64,000 nt of DNA, from the NCBI GenBank assembly GCA_037043235.1, contig JAWRVZ010000250.1, positions 312,501 to 376,500 of the forward strand. Direction: 5' to 3'. Source of the DNA: Rhodeus uyekii. Its lineage: Eukaryota; Chordata; Actinopteri; Cypriniformes; Acheilognathidae. Both the position numbers and the translations under genes were made by a program. Below are positions 11,431 through 23,103 of the stretch, one piece after another. The first letter of the stretch is position 1, and every line of letters starts with the position of its first letter. Below the pieces are notes generated by a model that was given only the letters and a program-made list of their open reading frames with translations, did no database searches and was not told the origin of the DNA.

Positions 11431-14400
11431 GTGTGTGAGGTGTGTGTGTGTGTTGTGTGTGTGTGTGTGTTGTGTGTGAGGTGCGGGTGTGTGTGTGAGG
11501 TGCGGGTGTGTGTGTGTGAGGTGCAGGTGTGTGTGTCTGTGTGTGTGTGTGTTGTGTGTGAGGTGTGTGTGTGTTGTGTGTGAGGTGTGTGTGTGTTGTG
11601 TGTGAGGTGCAGGTGTGTGTGTGTGTTGTGTGTGAGGTGCAGGTGTGTGTGTGAGGTTCAGGTGTGTGTGTTGTGTGTGAGGTGTGTGTGTGTTGTGTGT
11701 GAGGTGCAGGTGTGTGTGTGTTGTGTGTGAGGTGCAGGTGTGTGTGTGTTGTGTGTGAGGTGCAGGTGTGTGTGAGAGAGAGGTTTCGCTCACTTGGTGG
11801 CGAGGATCATGCTGCGTCTCGTGGGCAGCTGCTCCGGCTCAGACTGTCGGCACAGATACTCGGCTGTGGCTCGCGCCGGAAACTCCGTCTCACACACGTA
11901 CCCGAAGTCCCGCGCCAGGTGAACCGCCTCACCTGCGAGCGAGAAACATGCTGACGGAGAGCTCGAGGTGACAGCAGCCTGACGCTTACACACTTATAAC
12001 TTTAAGCTAACACTCCCTGGAAGGCTGACATTGACATCTAGGTTCTCGCTCTAAGTGACGGATGTGTTCCAGACGATTACCGTCTCGCGAGAACGCTCAA
12101 ACAATGCTGGGTTAAAGACGACCCAATGTGGGGCTATTCTGGATGGTTTTGACCCAGCAGGTTGCTGGGTTGATTTTTAACCCAAAATGGATTTGACATT
12201 AAAACCAGAAATCTTAGATGTTATAAAATCACTTTTACACACACGAAAATCATAATGAAAACATGTGCAAACGTGCACGTGAGAAGAGAAGCAGAAAAGA
12301 ATCAACAGCTACATTTAAAGTTCAATGATCAAAGTAAACGTTTTTTGTATAGTATCCTCTGCCGGTGAAAACATCACAACATTATAGTTTTACTGGATTT
12401 ATTGGTTTAAACTTTAGGTTATTGAATGAAATATTGCACCGACGCATTCGAGCAAACAAAGGTAAACTTCCAAATTTGAGTTCGTTCAACTTAAAACAGA
12501 ACTATAACGCGTAATCTGAAGTTGTTTATTAAGCCGCCTATAGCTATATAGATAACAATTATGTAAAAGATCTTAATGGTTGAGTTCTGATAACATCATT
12601 TTTAGTTTTTCTAACACACACTTTAAAAAAGCTGGGTTGTTTCAACCCAAGTTTGGGTCAAAAATGGAAAAACCCAATCATCAATACTTTGGCTTTGTCC
12701 ACATTTGTCCCAAACATCCCAGCATTAGTTCCCGATGCCCACGAGCGTCCGGTACCTTCCACGAGCGCCGTGAGGAGCGTGATGTTCGCCGCCTTCCTCC
12801 GGCCGGCCGGCAGGTTGAGGCCGATCTTCTCCAGGCGTTCTCGCAGACAGCGACCTCCGTTCTTTGACTTGGCTCTGAGGGAGAACAGACAGAGAAGGTC
12901 AACACCTCCCAGATTCCTCCCGAACACCTGCGGACGCTCTTCCCTGCGTACCTGCGCAGGACTCCTCCGAGCAGAGAGGCGTTCAGGCACTCCGGCGGCG
13001 CCAGGCGTCTCTGCACCTCTCCCACCGTCACCTTGTACTTGGAGGTGGAGCTGAGGAGGGACAGGCGTCCCGGGACGGAGCAGAAGACCTCTGCGGGATT
13101 GGACACGCCGCCCAGACCCAGGCCTTCTTTAGTGAGGGACAGCGCGGAGACGGCCGAGCCGTTCAGCTTCGACGGGACTGCGGAGACAAACCGCAGGAGA
13201 GTCAGAGATCAAAATGTGATAATTTGTGCGTTTAGATTTTGTCCTTGTGTTAAGAAAACCTTTTTAAGACGCTCTCCCACAGGTTGGCATCTGTTGTCTC
13301 GGTGTTTAATTTCTGTTTCTCACTCTTATTTTTAAGTGCGTGTTGCATCTCCATTGGGGGACGCTTTACTCCATCTGTTCTGCACACGATTGTTGTGCTC
13401 GTCATTAAAGTTTTCTGGATCCTTGAATCTGACTTTGAAATTAACCCAACGACTACAGTGTCGAAAACAACACCGCTTAATCAAACGGTGATGATGAAAG
13501 TGTGTTTCATCCCGTTTTAAAGCCTTTTACCCGCGTGAAACAAGGTTTTTATGGCGTGAATGAGACGTAACCCTTCATTCAGACTCTAATAATGATGAGT
13601 GTTGATGGAAGAACAGACTTCCGTCGGTGAGCGCGAGTATCTTTGGGACATCGTTCCTGAAAACCTCCATTTGTTTTCATAAGATTAGGCTTTTCACGGC
13701 AGATCTGTGTGGGCTGGATCTTCAAGAGCACTTCAATAGGACTAGAGAAAACGTATTAGGGAAATCCGCTGGTGCATGAATGATTGAGAGAGTGGAGAGG
13801 TGGAAGGGGAAAGTCCCGCCGGAGGAGGTTTGCTGGAGTTTGGAGAGGATCTGGACGCCTGCAGCCGCTCAAGTTTAGGCCTCTGAGCCAAAGAAACCAC
13901 TTTAAACCATCTTACGTTTAGAGAGTAACACTTGCTGTCGGACATCTCCTGCTTCCCACGTGAAGTGTTTTGTTGTCGGAAAGAATGGGAATCATGGAGG
14001 ACACCAGGTTTATTATCCTGGCTATTTTAATACATAATGTATTAATTGTGATATTAAAATGTAGCGTCCCATTCATTTATAACCATGTGTCGGATAAATA
14101 CTCAACTTCCCCTCCGCCATGTTTAGCTTTCCTGTGTGTCTAACAGTAGAGAGCAGCGCTTGCAACATCTACATCATGGGTTCGATTCCCAGAGAAAGCA
14201 AGAACTGATTAGAGGAGATTACTCCTCAAATTGTCAGTCGCTTTGGATAAAAGCGTCTGCTAAATGAGTAAATGATTAGAATGTGAATGTGTTTCTTAAA
14301 AGGCGATAAAAGCGTCTGATGAATGCGTGAATGTTTAAGGCTTTAGAAACTGCGGCATCAAAATGATCCCAGTGTTTATCTGGAATAAACAGGGATATCG

Positions 14401-15416
14401 GGATCCGGATGCTTGTGCACGGCGCCACTTCGAGCCGAACACGCCTTAAATCAGCAGCTCTCAGGAAATGAATAGTTTACATGTTATAATTATGGCTTTT
14501 GTTAGAATTGCGACATGAATCCACCATATGTCCAATTTCAGGTGTCTAAACATACTTGGCAAATAAAGCTCATTATGATTCTGATTTCTGACTCGTTTTT
14601 ACGCCGACTGTTTTTACGTTGGGAGAATATATTAACATTTGCAGATAGAAGCGGCATAAACGTTTACGGTTCAACAGTGTTTGCAAACATTACAGTACAA
14701 TACATTACTTTGTTATAGATTTGCGTTTCTAATGCAGAAAATTAGCGGCTTTATTTAAAAACGTTGGAAAAACGACTGACGGAAATTATTTGTAAGAACG
14801 AAAGTCATTGTATAATTCACACTGTGTGTTTGGGTCAGATGTGCACAAACCCAACAGTTGGGTTTACGATTGTAATTAATAAAATTAACCCAACAGTTGG
14901 GTTGATTTATAGTTGACCCAAACATTGGGTTGAAACAACCCAGCATTTTTATAGTGCATTAAAAGGCAATGATTATCTTCCAAAAATTCAAGTTGGATGT
15001 AAAATGTTTGTTGAGATAGTTGCTACTTGACACTGTTGTGTGTTTTTGCGTCTCTCTTTCCCTGTCGGTGGATTGGCAGGACACGCACACACGCACAGGC
15101 ACACGCACGCACGCACGCACGCAGGCACGCACACACACACACACACACACACACTCTCTCTCTCTTTCTCTCACAGTCTATCTCACTCTCTTTCTCTCTC
15201 ACATACACATGCACACACGCTCCCTCACACACACAAACACTCTCTTTCTCTCTTTTTCTTTCACACACACACACACTCTCTCTCTCACACACACACACAC
15301 ACTCACACTCTCTCTCTCTTTCTCTCACACACTCTCTCTCACACACACACTCACACTCTCTCTCACTCTCTTTCTCTCTCACATATATTCTCTCTTTCTC
15401 TCTTTTTCTTTCACAC

Positions 15417-15458
<42 letters not shown>

Positions 15459-18400
15459 TCCATGTTTGTGTTTATATTATCTCTCCTCTCCTGTAGAGGT
15501 GTAGTACTGGCTCCCTGCTCCTCGTGGGCGGTCGAGCAGATCCGTTTATTCGTGTGGGCTTCGGTTTCTTCTCCACACTGGAAATCTCCCCACACCCATT
15601 GATCCGTTGTGTCGCTCGGTAAATACGCGAGATTTCAGAGAACGCTAAATTCATGCAATGAATCCAAAATAAATGCAAATGAAAACAAGCTGTAAGAAAG
15701 TGTTTTGCAAGCTCTTCTTATTAACTCTCCAGTCTCGTAAGTGGAAAGGCATGGAGATGCATGCTCTGAATTCTTCATAACTTTATTATCTGCTCTCGTC
15801 CTCCATTTCGCCTGCCTCTAATCCCCCTCTTTCTCTCATATGACCATGAACAGTTCATTAACAGTAACTGCCTTAAGGGCGAAGGAGGCAGAGGCAGAGC
15901 TACAGGATTTCTTGACTTCAAATGAAATTGCAGAGCTGAATTATTGTGCGAGTGTGTGTGAGTGTGTGTGTGCGCGCGCTTGACTGAATCCTTTAATGTA
16001 CGGTGTCTGAGGAGAGAAGAGGTCAGCTCCTCTCCTCCAGAATATGTGCATCACATCAGACTCGCACCTTTCTTGATGACCGAGTGGTCCAGGATCCCCA
16101 GCGCTGACGCCTCTTCCATCCCCTGTCCAAGCAGAACACAAACACGACCGATTAAACCTCTCTTAATCTCTCTTAAACAACAACAGGCTTATATAGACGA
16201 GGGACGCGAAGGCTAATTATCACGATGATAAACATTCCTTATAAAGACTATGAACAGATTTATCTGTACAATTATATTAATTCAGTCTAATTCAAAAGCA
16301 TGTTTGGGTCAGATATGGTCAAACCCGTCCACTGGGTTGATTCATTTGGGTTGCTCCATATTAGACAGCATTTACTAGATCGAACAAATGATGCATCAAA
16401 TAGTTTTACTTGAAAATGATGCTGCTAATATCAATTCACTCTAAAAAAGTAAATTGCTGCGTTGTTTCAACCCATTGCTTGGGTCAAATATAGACAAATC
16501 CACACACTGGGTTGAATTTTGTATTAAATGTTTAAGCCAACGGTTGGGTTGGTCCAAATCTGACAGCATTGATTTGCTCACACTAAACGCTGTTGTGCAT
16601 ACAATTATTATACAATTATTCTATTTGAAAATTATGTTACAAATTATGTAGCTAATATTAATTCAGTAAAAAAAAAATCGTTGGGTTGTTTCATCCCAAA
16701 TTTGGGTCAAATATAGACAAACTGATTACCTGTTTAAATTCAGTGTTTAACCCAACGGTTGGGTTGATCCATATTTGACAGCAATGATTAAATCACACTA
16801 AATGTTGTTGTGCATGCAATCGTTTTATTAGAAAACGAATTATTCTAAAAAAATATGCAACTCAGGATTACAATGATTTTATAACCATACGTTTCTTATT
16901 TAAACCGAGTATTTGTATAAGAAGAAATTAGGAAAAGCATGTAAAGAAATGCTGTTTTTTGCAATAAAAGAGAAATCCTTCTACTTTTACATTCGCTTAT
17001 TTATTTTTTACACGCATTAATTATTGCACTGTAATTCGAAAGCGATGCATGAATAAAATCATCCAGATATTGAAAAAAATAATCCTGATACTAAAATCAT
17101 CCAGATCCTGAAATGAACATTGGGTTGTTTGGGTTGTTTATAGTGCATCAATTTAAAGCAGAAAAAGGGCCAAACTCATATTCACGCTTATTTGTCGCTT
17201 TATGGAAATGAAAGTGTGTATTCTCCTCATCACAGAAAGGCCGGTTGTTTGGTGAAGAACTGCGAGGAAACCGATTGGACACACTGAAGTTTCCATCATT
17301 GCACCTGCAGAAACCGATCCCGATCTCTGTTCCCGATCAGCCCTTCATTCACACGCAATGAGAAAAACACGCGATTTCTAAATCACAAACAACAACGGCT
17401 TTAAACTATTTATTGCGTCTCGATATGACTAATATCTATTTGTAAGAAAATGTCGCTTTAACAATTTCTACAGGAAGGCACATTATTTCTGAGAATTTTG
17501 CATCATATTGTGCTGCATAAATACTTCAGTACACACACTTTTAATTGCGATGCATGTTGAAAAATAAACAGACATCTTAATTTGCCATCATGCTTTTCAC
17601 TAAAGCTGAGAAACTCCCATTATCACCATTAAAGCTCTACATGTAACATCATCACCTCTGCAGATCCGATACATTTGAAGCTGTTATTTTTGAGATTTTC
17701 AGAAAGTGCCTCTAAACCGAAGAAAAAAACAACAATAAAGAGTGTTTTTATTTCAGGAGCTGTGACTGCGTTGTGTTTTAAAATATTAAATGCGTAAAGA
17801 TATTTATCTGTTTTAGACAACAAACAGAGATTTGCGACGTATTTGAATGCATTTTCATATATACGCACGGCAGAAAAACTCTTAAAAGCACAAAAAAATG
17901 TAGTAAAAGACGTCGATGTTTAGGACATGTTTTGGCCTTTTATTCACATATTATACGTGTTGTTAATTTAAATAACCAACATTGGACAAATTCTGTCTGG
18001 AATTGTGCTTTTTTGCACGCGTAAAAAGCGAGTGTTTCTGAAAGGATTTTCCTCATGCATGTGTGTGGAGAGGAGACTCGCCTGAAGCTCGTCCAGCCCG
18101 TGGTGAGCCATGGCGTGCATCCCCAGTGGCCCCTCGCCCAGCGCCGCGGCGCCCTCGCCCAGCCCGTGGTGGAGCAGTCGCGGAACCCCCGGATACTCGC
18201 GCCGCGGGTCGAGGCTCAGCGCGCGGTGGGACTGCGACAGGAGCCCCGCGTCCTCGGAGCGCGAGCGCTGGGAGTGCCACTGCTGGTGCTGGTGCAGGGA
18301 GTTGAGGGACGGGTAGGGCTCCGGTAAGTGCGGGTACCCCGTTTCCTGGCTCTGGGAGTACGACAGGGAGGACTGCGGGTATGGAGGAGGGAAGTAGGGC

Positions 18401-19948
18401 GGCTGGAAGTCGGAGGCCGGGGTGTGGCAGAGAGGGGGAGCCGAGGAATAGCCCGCCTGGTTCAGCGAGGAGAGCTGGGAGAGCCGGCCGCCCGGAGAGG
18501 AGCTGGACAAGCCGTCCGCGCGCTCCTGTGCGTGGAGCAAAACACACTTCAGCCTCACCAAAACACAAGCACAGCATGCCCAACCAAACCAGAGCTGACC
18601 CATGCGCTCAAACCAGAACTGACCCATGGACACAAACCAGAACTGATCCATGCACACAAGCCATAAATGACCCATGCACACAAAACAGAACTGACCCATG
18701 CACACATACCAGAACTCACCCATGCACACACACCAGAACTGATCCATGAACACAAACCAGAACTGACCCATGCACACAAACCAGAACTGACCCCTGCACA
18801 CAAACTAGAATTGACCCATGCACACACACCAGGACTCACCCACACAAACCAGAACTGATGCACACACACCAGAACTGACCCATGAACACAAACCAGAACT
18901 GACCCATACACACAAACCAGAACTGACCCATACACACAAACCAGAACTGACCCATGCACACAAACCAGAACTGACCCATGCACACAAACCAGAACTGACC
19001 CATGCACACAAACCAGAACTGACCCATACACACACACCAGAACTGACCCATGCACACAAACCAGAACTGACCCATGCACACAAACCAGAACTGACCCATG
19101 CACACACACCAGAACTGACCCATGCACACAAACCAGAACTGACCCATGCACACAAACCAGAACTGACCCATGCACACACACCTGCTGATCTCAGTAACCA
19201 AACTCAAAGTGCAATTCTTTTAAATATCTGTTGGTTAATTTCAAATCTACATAATCAGGCCTCTTTGTTAATTGTAAGCTGTTTGTAAATATTGTTATTA
19301 GCATAATTTATTGCATTTATATATTTACAGATTCGATTTGTTTAATTCATATAACGGTCGTTAATCATTGTAGCCTGTTATTAATTATAACCTGCCAATT
19401 AAAAATCCTGATGGCTTAACAAATGCTCCAGAATAAGAGCGTTAATGAGTCTGACAGACAATAGATACACAATTAGTAAGCATGGAAAAACACGCAGGCC
19501 AAATAATCTTCCATTTTGTGCTTCAATAATGTCTCGAAAATATTTAGTAGCCTAAAAAAAATAAACGATTGAATCTCTAATTTCACAGAGAATCGCTTTA
19601 TTTTAATTCATGTTTATTCTGCTTTTGATTCATTTCATTTACGGCAATGTATTTATTTGATTCATTTCACTTTTATTCTGTTTATTAATAGACTTTTCGG
19701 AGAGAAAAAAAACACACATATATACACATATATTAAAATAAAACAGTAATTTGCCAGTTTTCGGCTTGTAAAGCATCGCATGCGATCAGAATAAAGCGAC
19801 CCGAAGTTTTTGAGTTTAATGATTCTCTTTGTTGAAGCGCAAGAAATCATTTCCAAGTGACTGTAAGACAAAGACTGCTCTGTTATCTTGCTTTACCGAT
19901 GCCAGCATGTGACATATTTCCAGTGAAACACTCCAGCGCACTTTTGCG

Positions 19949-19985
<37 letters not shown>

Positions 19986-20097
19986 GCGCGCTCATCTCAG
20001 CTGATCTCACATGACAATCTTCTCAATGGCGAGTCCAGCAGATCAAAGGAGCTCGGGGTCAGTAACTCACCATGGTCGAGTAGGTGTGGACTAACAT
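9013..20097 (-). CDS. tfap2e: Transcription factor AP-2 epsilon
   Basis: This is a nuclear DNA-binding transcription factor of the AP-2 family; it binds GC-rich palindromes as a dimer. Seven coding exons join in phase to 422 codons: 20071-20097 (MLVHTYSTM), 18082-18525, 16068-16122, 12952-13177, 12756-12874, 11794-11932 and 9013-9271 (TGA stop). Visible parts are a PY-type activation motif (QPPYFPPPYP, ~residues 50-59), the basic region (SKYKVTVGEVQRRL, NASLLGGVLRRAKSKNGG), and the helix-span-helix dimerisation region (KIGLNLPAGRRKAAN to HGFGTPAICAAL), ending KHRK. The MLVHTYS start and overall length (human ~440) point to AP-2 epsilon, as does its position between psmb2 and ncdn. Intron 2 uses a GC donor; the other introns are GT-AG. 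Introns carry large microsatellite arrays. Confidence 0.96.
9869..9950. repeat. (TA)n-(CA)n microsatellite
   Basis: About 30 TA dinucleotides are followed by ~10 CA dinucleotides within the last tfap2e intron. The surrounding 9300-10160 is AT-rich and non-coding. Confidence 0.95.
10162..11775 (+). repeat. 1.6-kb TG-rich compound minisatellite next to tfap2e exon 6
   Basis: The array is built from variants of GTGTGAGGTGCAGGTGTGTG separated by TG runs of varying length. It covers most of the proximal half of tfap2e intron 6 and stops ~19 bp from the exon 6 splice donor (donor GT at 11793-11792). On the transcribed strand it is CA-rich (CACACCTGCACCTCACAC), with many CACCTG E-box-like cores. 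Long reading frames through it (CVCVRCR or THTHLHLT repeats) are products of the repeat and not proteins. Confidence 0.95.
12100..12195. repeat. GCTGGGTT...AACCCA dispersed repeat, copy 1
   Basis: The copy has alternating TGGGTT and AACCCA/ACCCAA motifs. A related fragment lies at 12629-12690 (GCTGGGTTGTTTCAACCC), next to tfap2e exon 5. The family recurs at 14826-14957 and 16290-16790. It is probably a non-autonomous palindromic DNA element; I do not recognise the family name. Confidence 0.6.
14130..14275 (+). mobile_element. tRNA-derived SINE
   Basis: The element has a tRNA-like head with a B-box (GGGTTCGATTCCCAG) and ends with the tail common to many fish SINEs (GTCGCTTTGGATAAAAGCG TCTGCTAAATG). 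It is inserted in tfap2e intron 3. A second copy lies inverted in ncdn intron 5 (24535-24686) and shares the unusual head (AACAGTAGAGAGCAGCGCTTG), so both belong to one subfamily. Confidence 0.8.
14826..14957. repeat. GCTGGGTT/AACCCA palindromic repeat, intron 3 copy
   Basis: The copy has TTGGGTCAGATG..., AACCCAACAGTTGGGTT (itself a perfect palindrome core) and GGGTTGAAACAACCCAGCA at the right end. It is the same family as at 12100, 12629 and 16290-16790. Confidence 0.6.
15066..15462. repeat. CA/CT compound microsatellite
   Basis: About 400 bp of alternating ACAC and CTCT blocks with CACGCACG stretches. It is non-coding and lies in tfap2e intron 3; several long open frames across it are artefacts of the repeat. 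Confidence 0.9.
15690..15940. other. Candidate conserved non-coding block in tfap2e intron 3
   Basis: This non-repetitive, balanced block directly upstream (+ orientation) of coding exon 3 has motifs such as ATGCATGCTCTGAATTC, TCATATGACC and CAGTTCATTAACAGTAAC. AP-2 introns commonly contain conserved enhancers, but conservation is not testable here. A similar-looking block lies at 13600-13960. Confidence 0.22.
16290..16790. repeat. Cluster of three GCTGGGTT/AACCCA repeats
   Basis: Three related copies lie close together (16300-16375, 16446-16570, 16670-16790). Each has TTGGGTCA(A/G)ATAT followed ~25 bp later by (A)CTGGGTTGA and then AACCCAACGGTTGGGTTG. The spacing suggests tandem or repeated targeted insertion of one element in tfap2e intron 2. 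From 16800 to 18060 the intron shows nothing else but AT-rich sequence and one further short motif at 17117-17140. Confidence 0.6.
18080..18081 (-). promoter_or_regulatory. tfap2e: GC-type splice donor of tfap2e intron 2
   Basis: On the minus strand exon 2 ends ...GAGCTTCAG followed by GCGAGT. No GT nearby keeps the frame. The next exon begins after TTGGACAG with GGGATGGAAGAG, and joining at the GC donor yields DELQ-GMEEAS...DHSVIKK, which matches the family (LQAMDEPG...DQSVIKK in mammals). A GC-AG intron is therefore the only in-frame solution seen. Confidence 0.75.
18560..19185. repeat. 24-bp minisatellite abutting tfap2e exon 2
   Basis: About 25 copies of CCAGAACTGACCCATGCACACAAA with small variants. 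It ends about 35-60 bp from the exon 2 acceptor (exon 2 starts at 18525, minus strand). The predicted proteins of repeated HAHKPELT or VCMGQFWF on either strand are repeat artefacts. Confidence 0.95.
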
Positions 20098-20224
20098 CTG
20101 GACACACAAGATCTCCAAAGCGCCTTTTACGCGTCAAGTGAATGAAAGGCAGAGAACAGCAGAGACATGAGCTCTCCTCTCTGAATGCAGCTCTATATCA
20201 GACCGTCCCTGTTCATCAGCCCAG

Positions 20225-20232
20225 CTCTTATA
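20225..20232 (-). promoter_or_regulatory. tfap2e: Candidate TATA box of tfap2e
   Basis: Minus-strand TATAAGAG lies 128 bp upstream of the tfap2e start codon, with a G/C-rich KLF/Sp-like stretch (GGGAGGGAGGGGTGGGAG) just upstream at 20247-20268. It would place the start of transcription near 20200 and give a ~100-base 5' UTR. This is based on motif and spacing only. Confidence 0.4.
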
Positions 20233-20699
20233 GCTATACTGTCTGTGGGGGGGAGGGAGGGGTGGGAGACCACCTTAAAGGGACATTAATTAATTCCTCT
20301 AAATTAACTCACTCTGATTCAAAAAATCGATTTTTCTGGACTGTTGTGGGTTAATGGTTCACCAAAACTTTCTCTACAGTTTATTTAGAGTTAAATATGA
20401 TTTCAATGACTCTTTTTTTTGGTTTCTACATTTGATGAAAAAAGTTCTATGTGAAATAATAGGTATATATATATAAAACACAGTGAAACACAAGAGTCTG
20501 GGTTTGAGGCCGAGCTGGAGTTCAGAGGCTGGTCGCCGCTTACCTGAAGGCAATACGGCTCCGTCTTGGTCCGGGATTTCCACAACATGTTTCTGGATGA
20601 AGTTTGTCCTTTGTTGAACTGAAGACGGAGAGAACAGACTCTGTGCCCTGCGAGATGAACGGTGAGATGAGACACCGGAGAGACACAGGAGTTTTACTG

Positions 20700-21062
20700 A
20701 TTGAGAGAGAGAGAGAGGGGGAGAGTGTGTAAGAGAGAGCGAGAGCAGAGGGGGGGGTGTGTGTGTGAGAGAGAGAGAGAGAGCGAGAGCAGGGGGGGGG
20801 GAGTGTGTGTGAGAGAGAGAGCAGGGGGGAGGAGTGTGTGTGTGTGAGAGAGAGAGTGAATGTAGTGTATGTGAAGAGTGTATGTGAGTATGTGTGTGAG
20901 TAGGGCAAAAGTCTGTGTGTGTGTGAGAAAGAGTAAAAGTGTGTGAGCTTGTGTGCGTGTGTGAAAGAAAAAGAGAGAAAGAAGAGTGTTTGTGTGTGTG
21001 TGAGAGAGTGTGTGCATGTGTGAGAAAGAGAGAGAGAGTGTATGAATGTGTGTGTGCTTACA

Positions 21063-21095
<33 letters not shown>

Positions 21096-21345
21096 TAAAG
21101 AAAGACAGAGAGAGCAAGAGAGAGTGTGTGCATATGTGAGAAAGAGAGAGAGAGAGTGTATGCATGTGTGTGTGCTTACATGTGTGTGAGAGAGAGTGAG
21201 ATAAAGAAAGAGAGAGAGAGAGAAAGAGAGAGCAAGAGAGAGTGTGTGCATATGTGAGAGAGAGAAAGAGAGAGCAAGAGAGAGTGTGTGCATATGTGAG
21301 AGAGAGAAAGAGAGAGATAAAGAGAGAGAGAGTGTGTGTGCTGCC
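20700..21345. repeat. GA/GT compound microsatellite
   Basis: GAGA and GTGT blocks contain a ~100-bp internal duplication (GTGTGTGCTTACATGTGTGTGAGAGAG at ~21050 and ~21170) and shorter tandem ones near 21240-21300. No gene. Confidence 0.9.
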
Positions 21346-22105
21346 AATCCACAGACAGAGGAAGAGAGACAAAAACACACAACATTGTGTCGAGTAGCAG
21401 CTATTCCTCTGACGGGCGGAGGAGAAACTTCTATGAGACAAAAGTGATGCTGATTTTTTATGGCAAAGCGCGAAAAACGGTTGAATTTTTTCATCTGAAC
21501 ATTTTTTGATGATCAAATGCTAAAACACATTATAAAATCAATAAGTCATAACATATTTCTTCCCTACTTTAACTCATCAAATTTAACCAATTTCAACTCA
21601 GATTTTTTAAAATAAAAAATCTCTTTTTAATTTAAAGCAACAACTGGACTTAAGTTGAAATTGATTATTTAGTTAATTTTACCCTTCAAATTTACAAATG
21701 TATCCTTATTTGTTTTGCTGTGAAATGAACACGTGAAACTACATTCAAGCAAAAGTGATTCAGTTGAAAGTGCTTTTTCATTTAGTTAATGACAATAAAT
21801 CTTTATATTTTTGATCGCTCACATTCTCTCCTTGCAAGCTATTTTTAAAATACAACATAAAAAATGCATTTACAGTTAAACACATAAGTTACTAAAATAA
21901 AAATAAATGTAGCTTAAAAGCTCAGAGTGGAGACGTACTTCACCAGACCATAATTGTGCAGAAATGGCATGACATTGCCGTGTAATTGATTTTTCAGGGA
22001 GAAACAAACCAAAACATTGTTCCAAATCTGGTGTCATTATTACAAATAAAGCTGTAAGACCTCATGATGACAAACAACTGCTGTTCAGAAGATCAATTCT
22101 GAGTC
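21346..22105. other. AT-rich spacer upstream of tfap2e
   Basis: No gene or recognisable element. AT-rich sequence leads into the satellite array at 22106. Confidence 0.5.
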
Positions 22106-23103
22106 TTAAACACAGTAAAACAGTGTAATATTATATCAGTGTAAAACAGCTGTTTTCTATGTGAATATATAGTAAAGTGTCATTTATTCCTGTGATTAAA
22201 GCTGAATTTATTAGATGATAAATACAGTAAAACAGTGTAATAATATATCAGTGTAAAACAGCTGTTTTCTATGTGAATATATAGTAAAGTGTCATTTATT
22301 CCTGTGATTAAAGCTGAATTTATTAGATGATAAACACAGTAAAACAGTGTAATATTATATCAGTGTAAAACAGCTGTTTTCTATGTGAATATATAGTAAA
22401 GTGTCATTTATTCCTGTGATTAAAGCTGAATTTATTAGATGATAAATACAGTAAAACAGTGTAATAATATATCAGTGTAAAACAGCTGTTTTCTATGTGA
22501 ATATATAGTAAAGTGTCATTTATTCCTGTGATTAAAGCTGAATTTATTAGATGATAAATACAGTAAAACAGTGTAATATTATATCAGTGTAAAACAGCTG
22601 TTTTCTATGTGAATATATAGTAAAGTGTCATTTATTCCTGTGATTAAAGCTGAATTTATTAGATGATAAATACAGTAAAACAGTGTAATATTATATCAGT
22701 GTAAAACGGCTGTTTTCTATGTGAATATATAGTAAAGTGTCATTTATTCCTGTGATTAAAGCTGAATTTATTAGATGATAAATACAGTAAAACAGTGTAA
22801 TATTATATCAGTGTAAAACAGCTGTTTTCTATGTGAATATATAGTAAAGTGTCATTTATTCCTGTGATTAAAGCTGAATTTATTAGATGATAAATACAGT
22901 AAAACAGTGTAATATTATATCAGTGTGAAACAGCTGTTTTCTATGTGAATATATAGTAAAGTGTCATTTATTCCTGTGATTAAAGCTGAATTTATTAGAT
23001 GATAAATACAGTAAAACAGTGTAATATTATATCAGTGTAAAACAGCTGTTTTCTATGTGAATATATAGTAAAGTGTCATTTATTCCTGTGATTAAAGCTG
23101 AAT
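22106..23103 (+). repeat. 112-bp satellite array between tfap2e and ncdn
   Basis: Nine monomers (CAGTAAAACAGTG at 22113, then every 112 bp to 23009) of the same satellite as in psmb2. The array is more homogeneous than the psmb2 array. The first monomers alternate between two forms (AATATTATATC and AATAATATATC), a dimeric pattern. It ends in the same dispersed-repeat tail (TTTTCAGCATCATTACTCC..., to ~23240) as the psmb2 array. Confidence 0.95.

Noticed and set aside
10030..11793. A 587-codon open frame of THTHLHLT-type repeats on the minus strand
   Set aside because: It is a translation of the TG-rich array in tfap2e intron 6; it has no start context, no family, and runs through low-complexity DNA.
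14150..14230. A functional tRNA gene
   Set aside because: Only the B-box region is tRNA-like; no complete cloverleaf can be drawn and the tail is that of a SINE.
15020..15602. Long SLSLSLSH / RERERE frames
   Set aside because: They are translations of CA/CT microsatellites.
18555..19288. Open frames of 120-210 codons with repeated VCMGQFWF or HAHKPELT
   Set aside because: The 24-bp minisatellite has a length divisible by three, so it stays open in several frames by construction.
20540..21516. Frames of 150-266 codons rich in SLSLSHTHT
   Set aside because: They are translations of the GA/GT microsatellite upstream of tfap2e.
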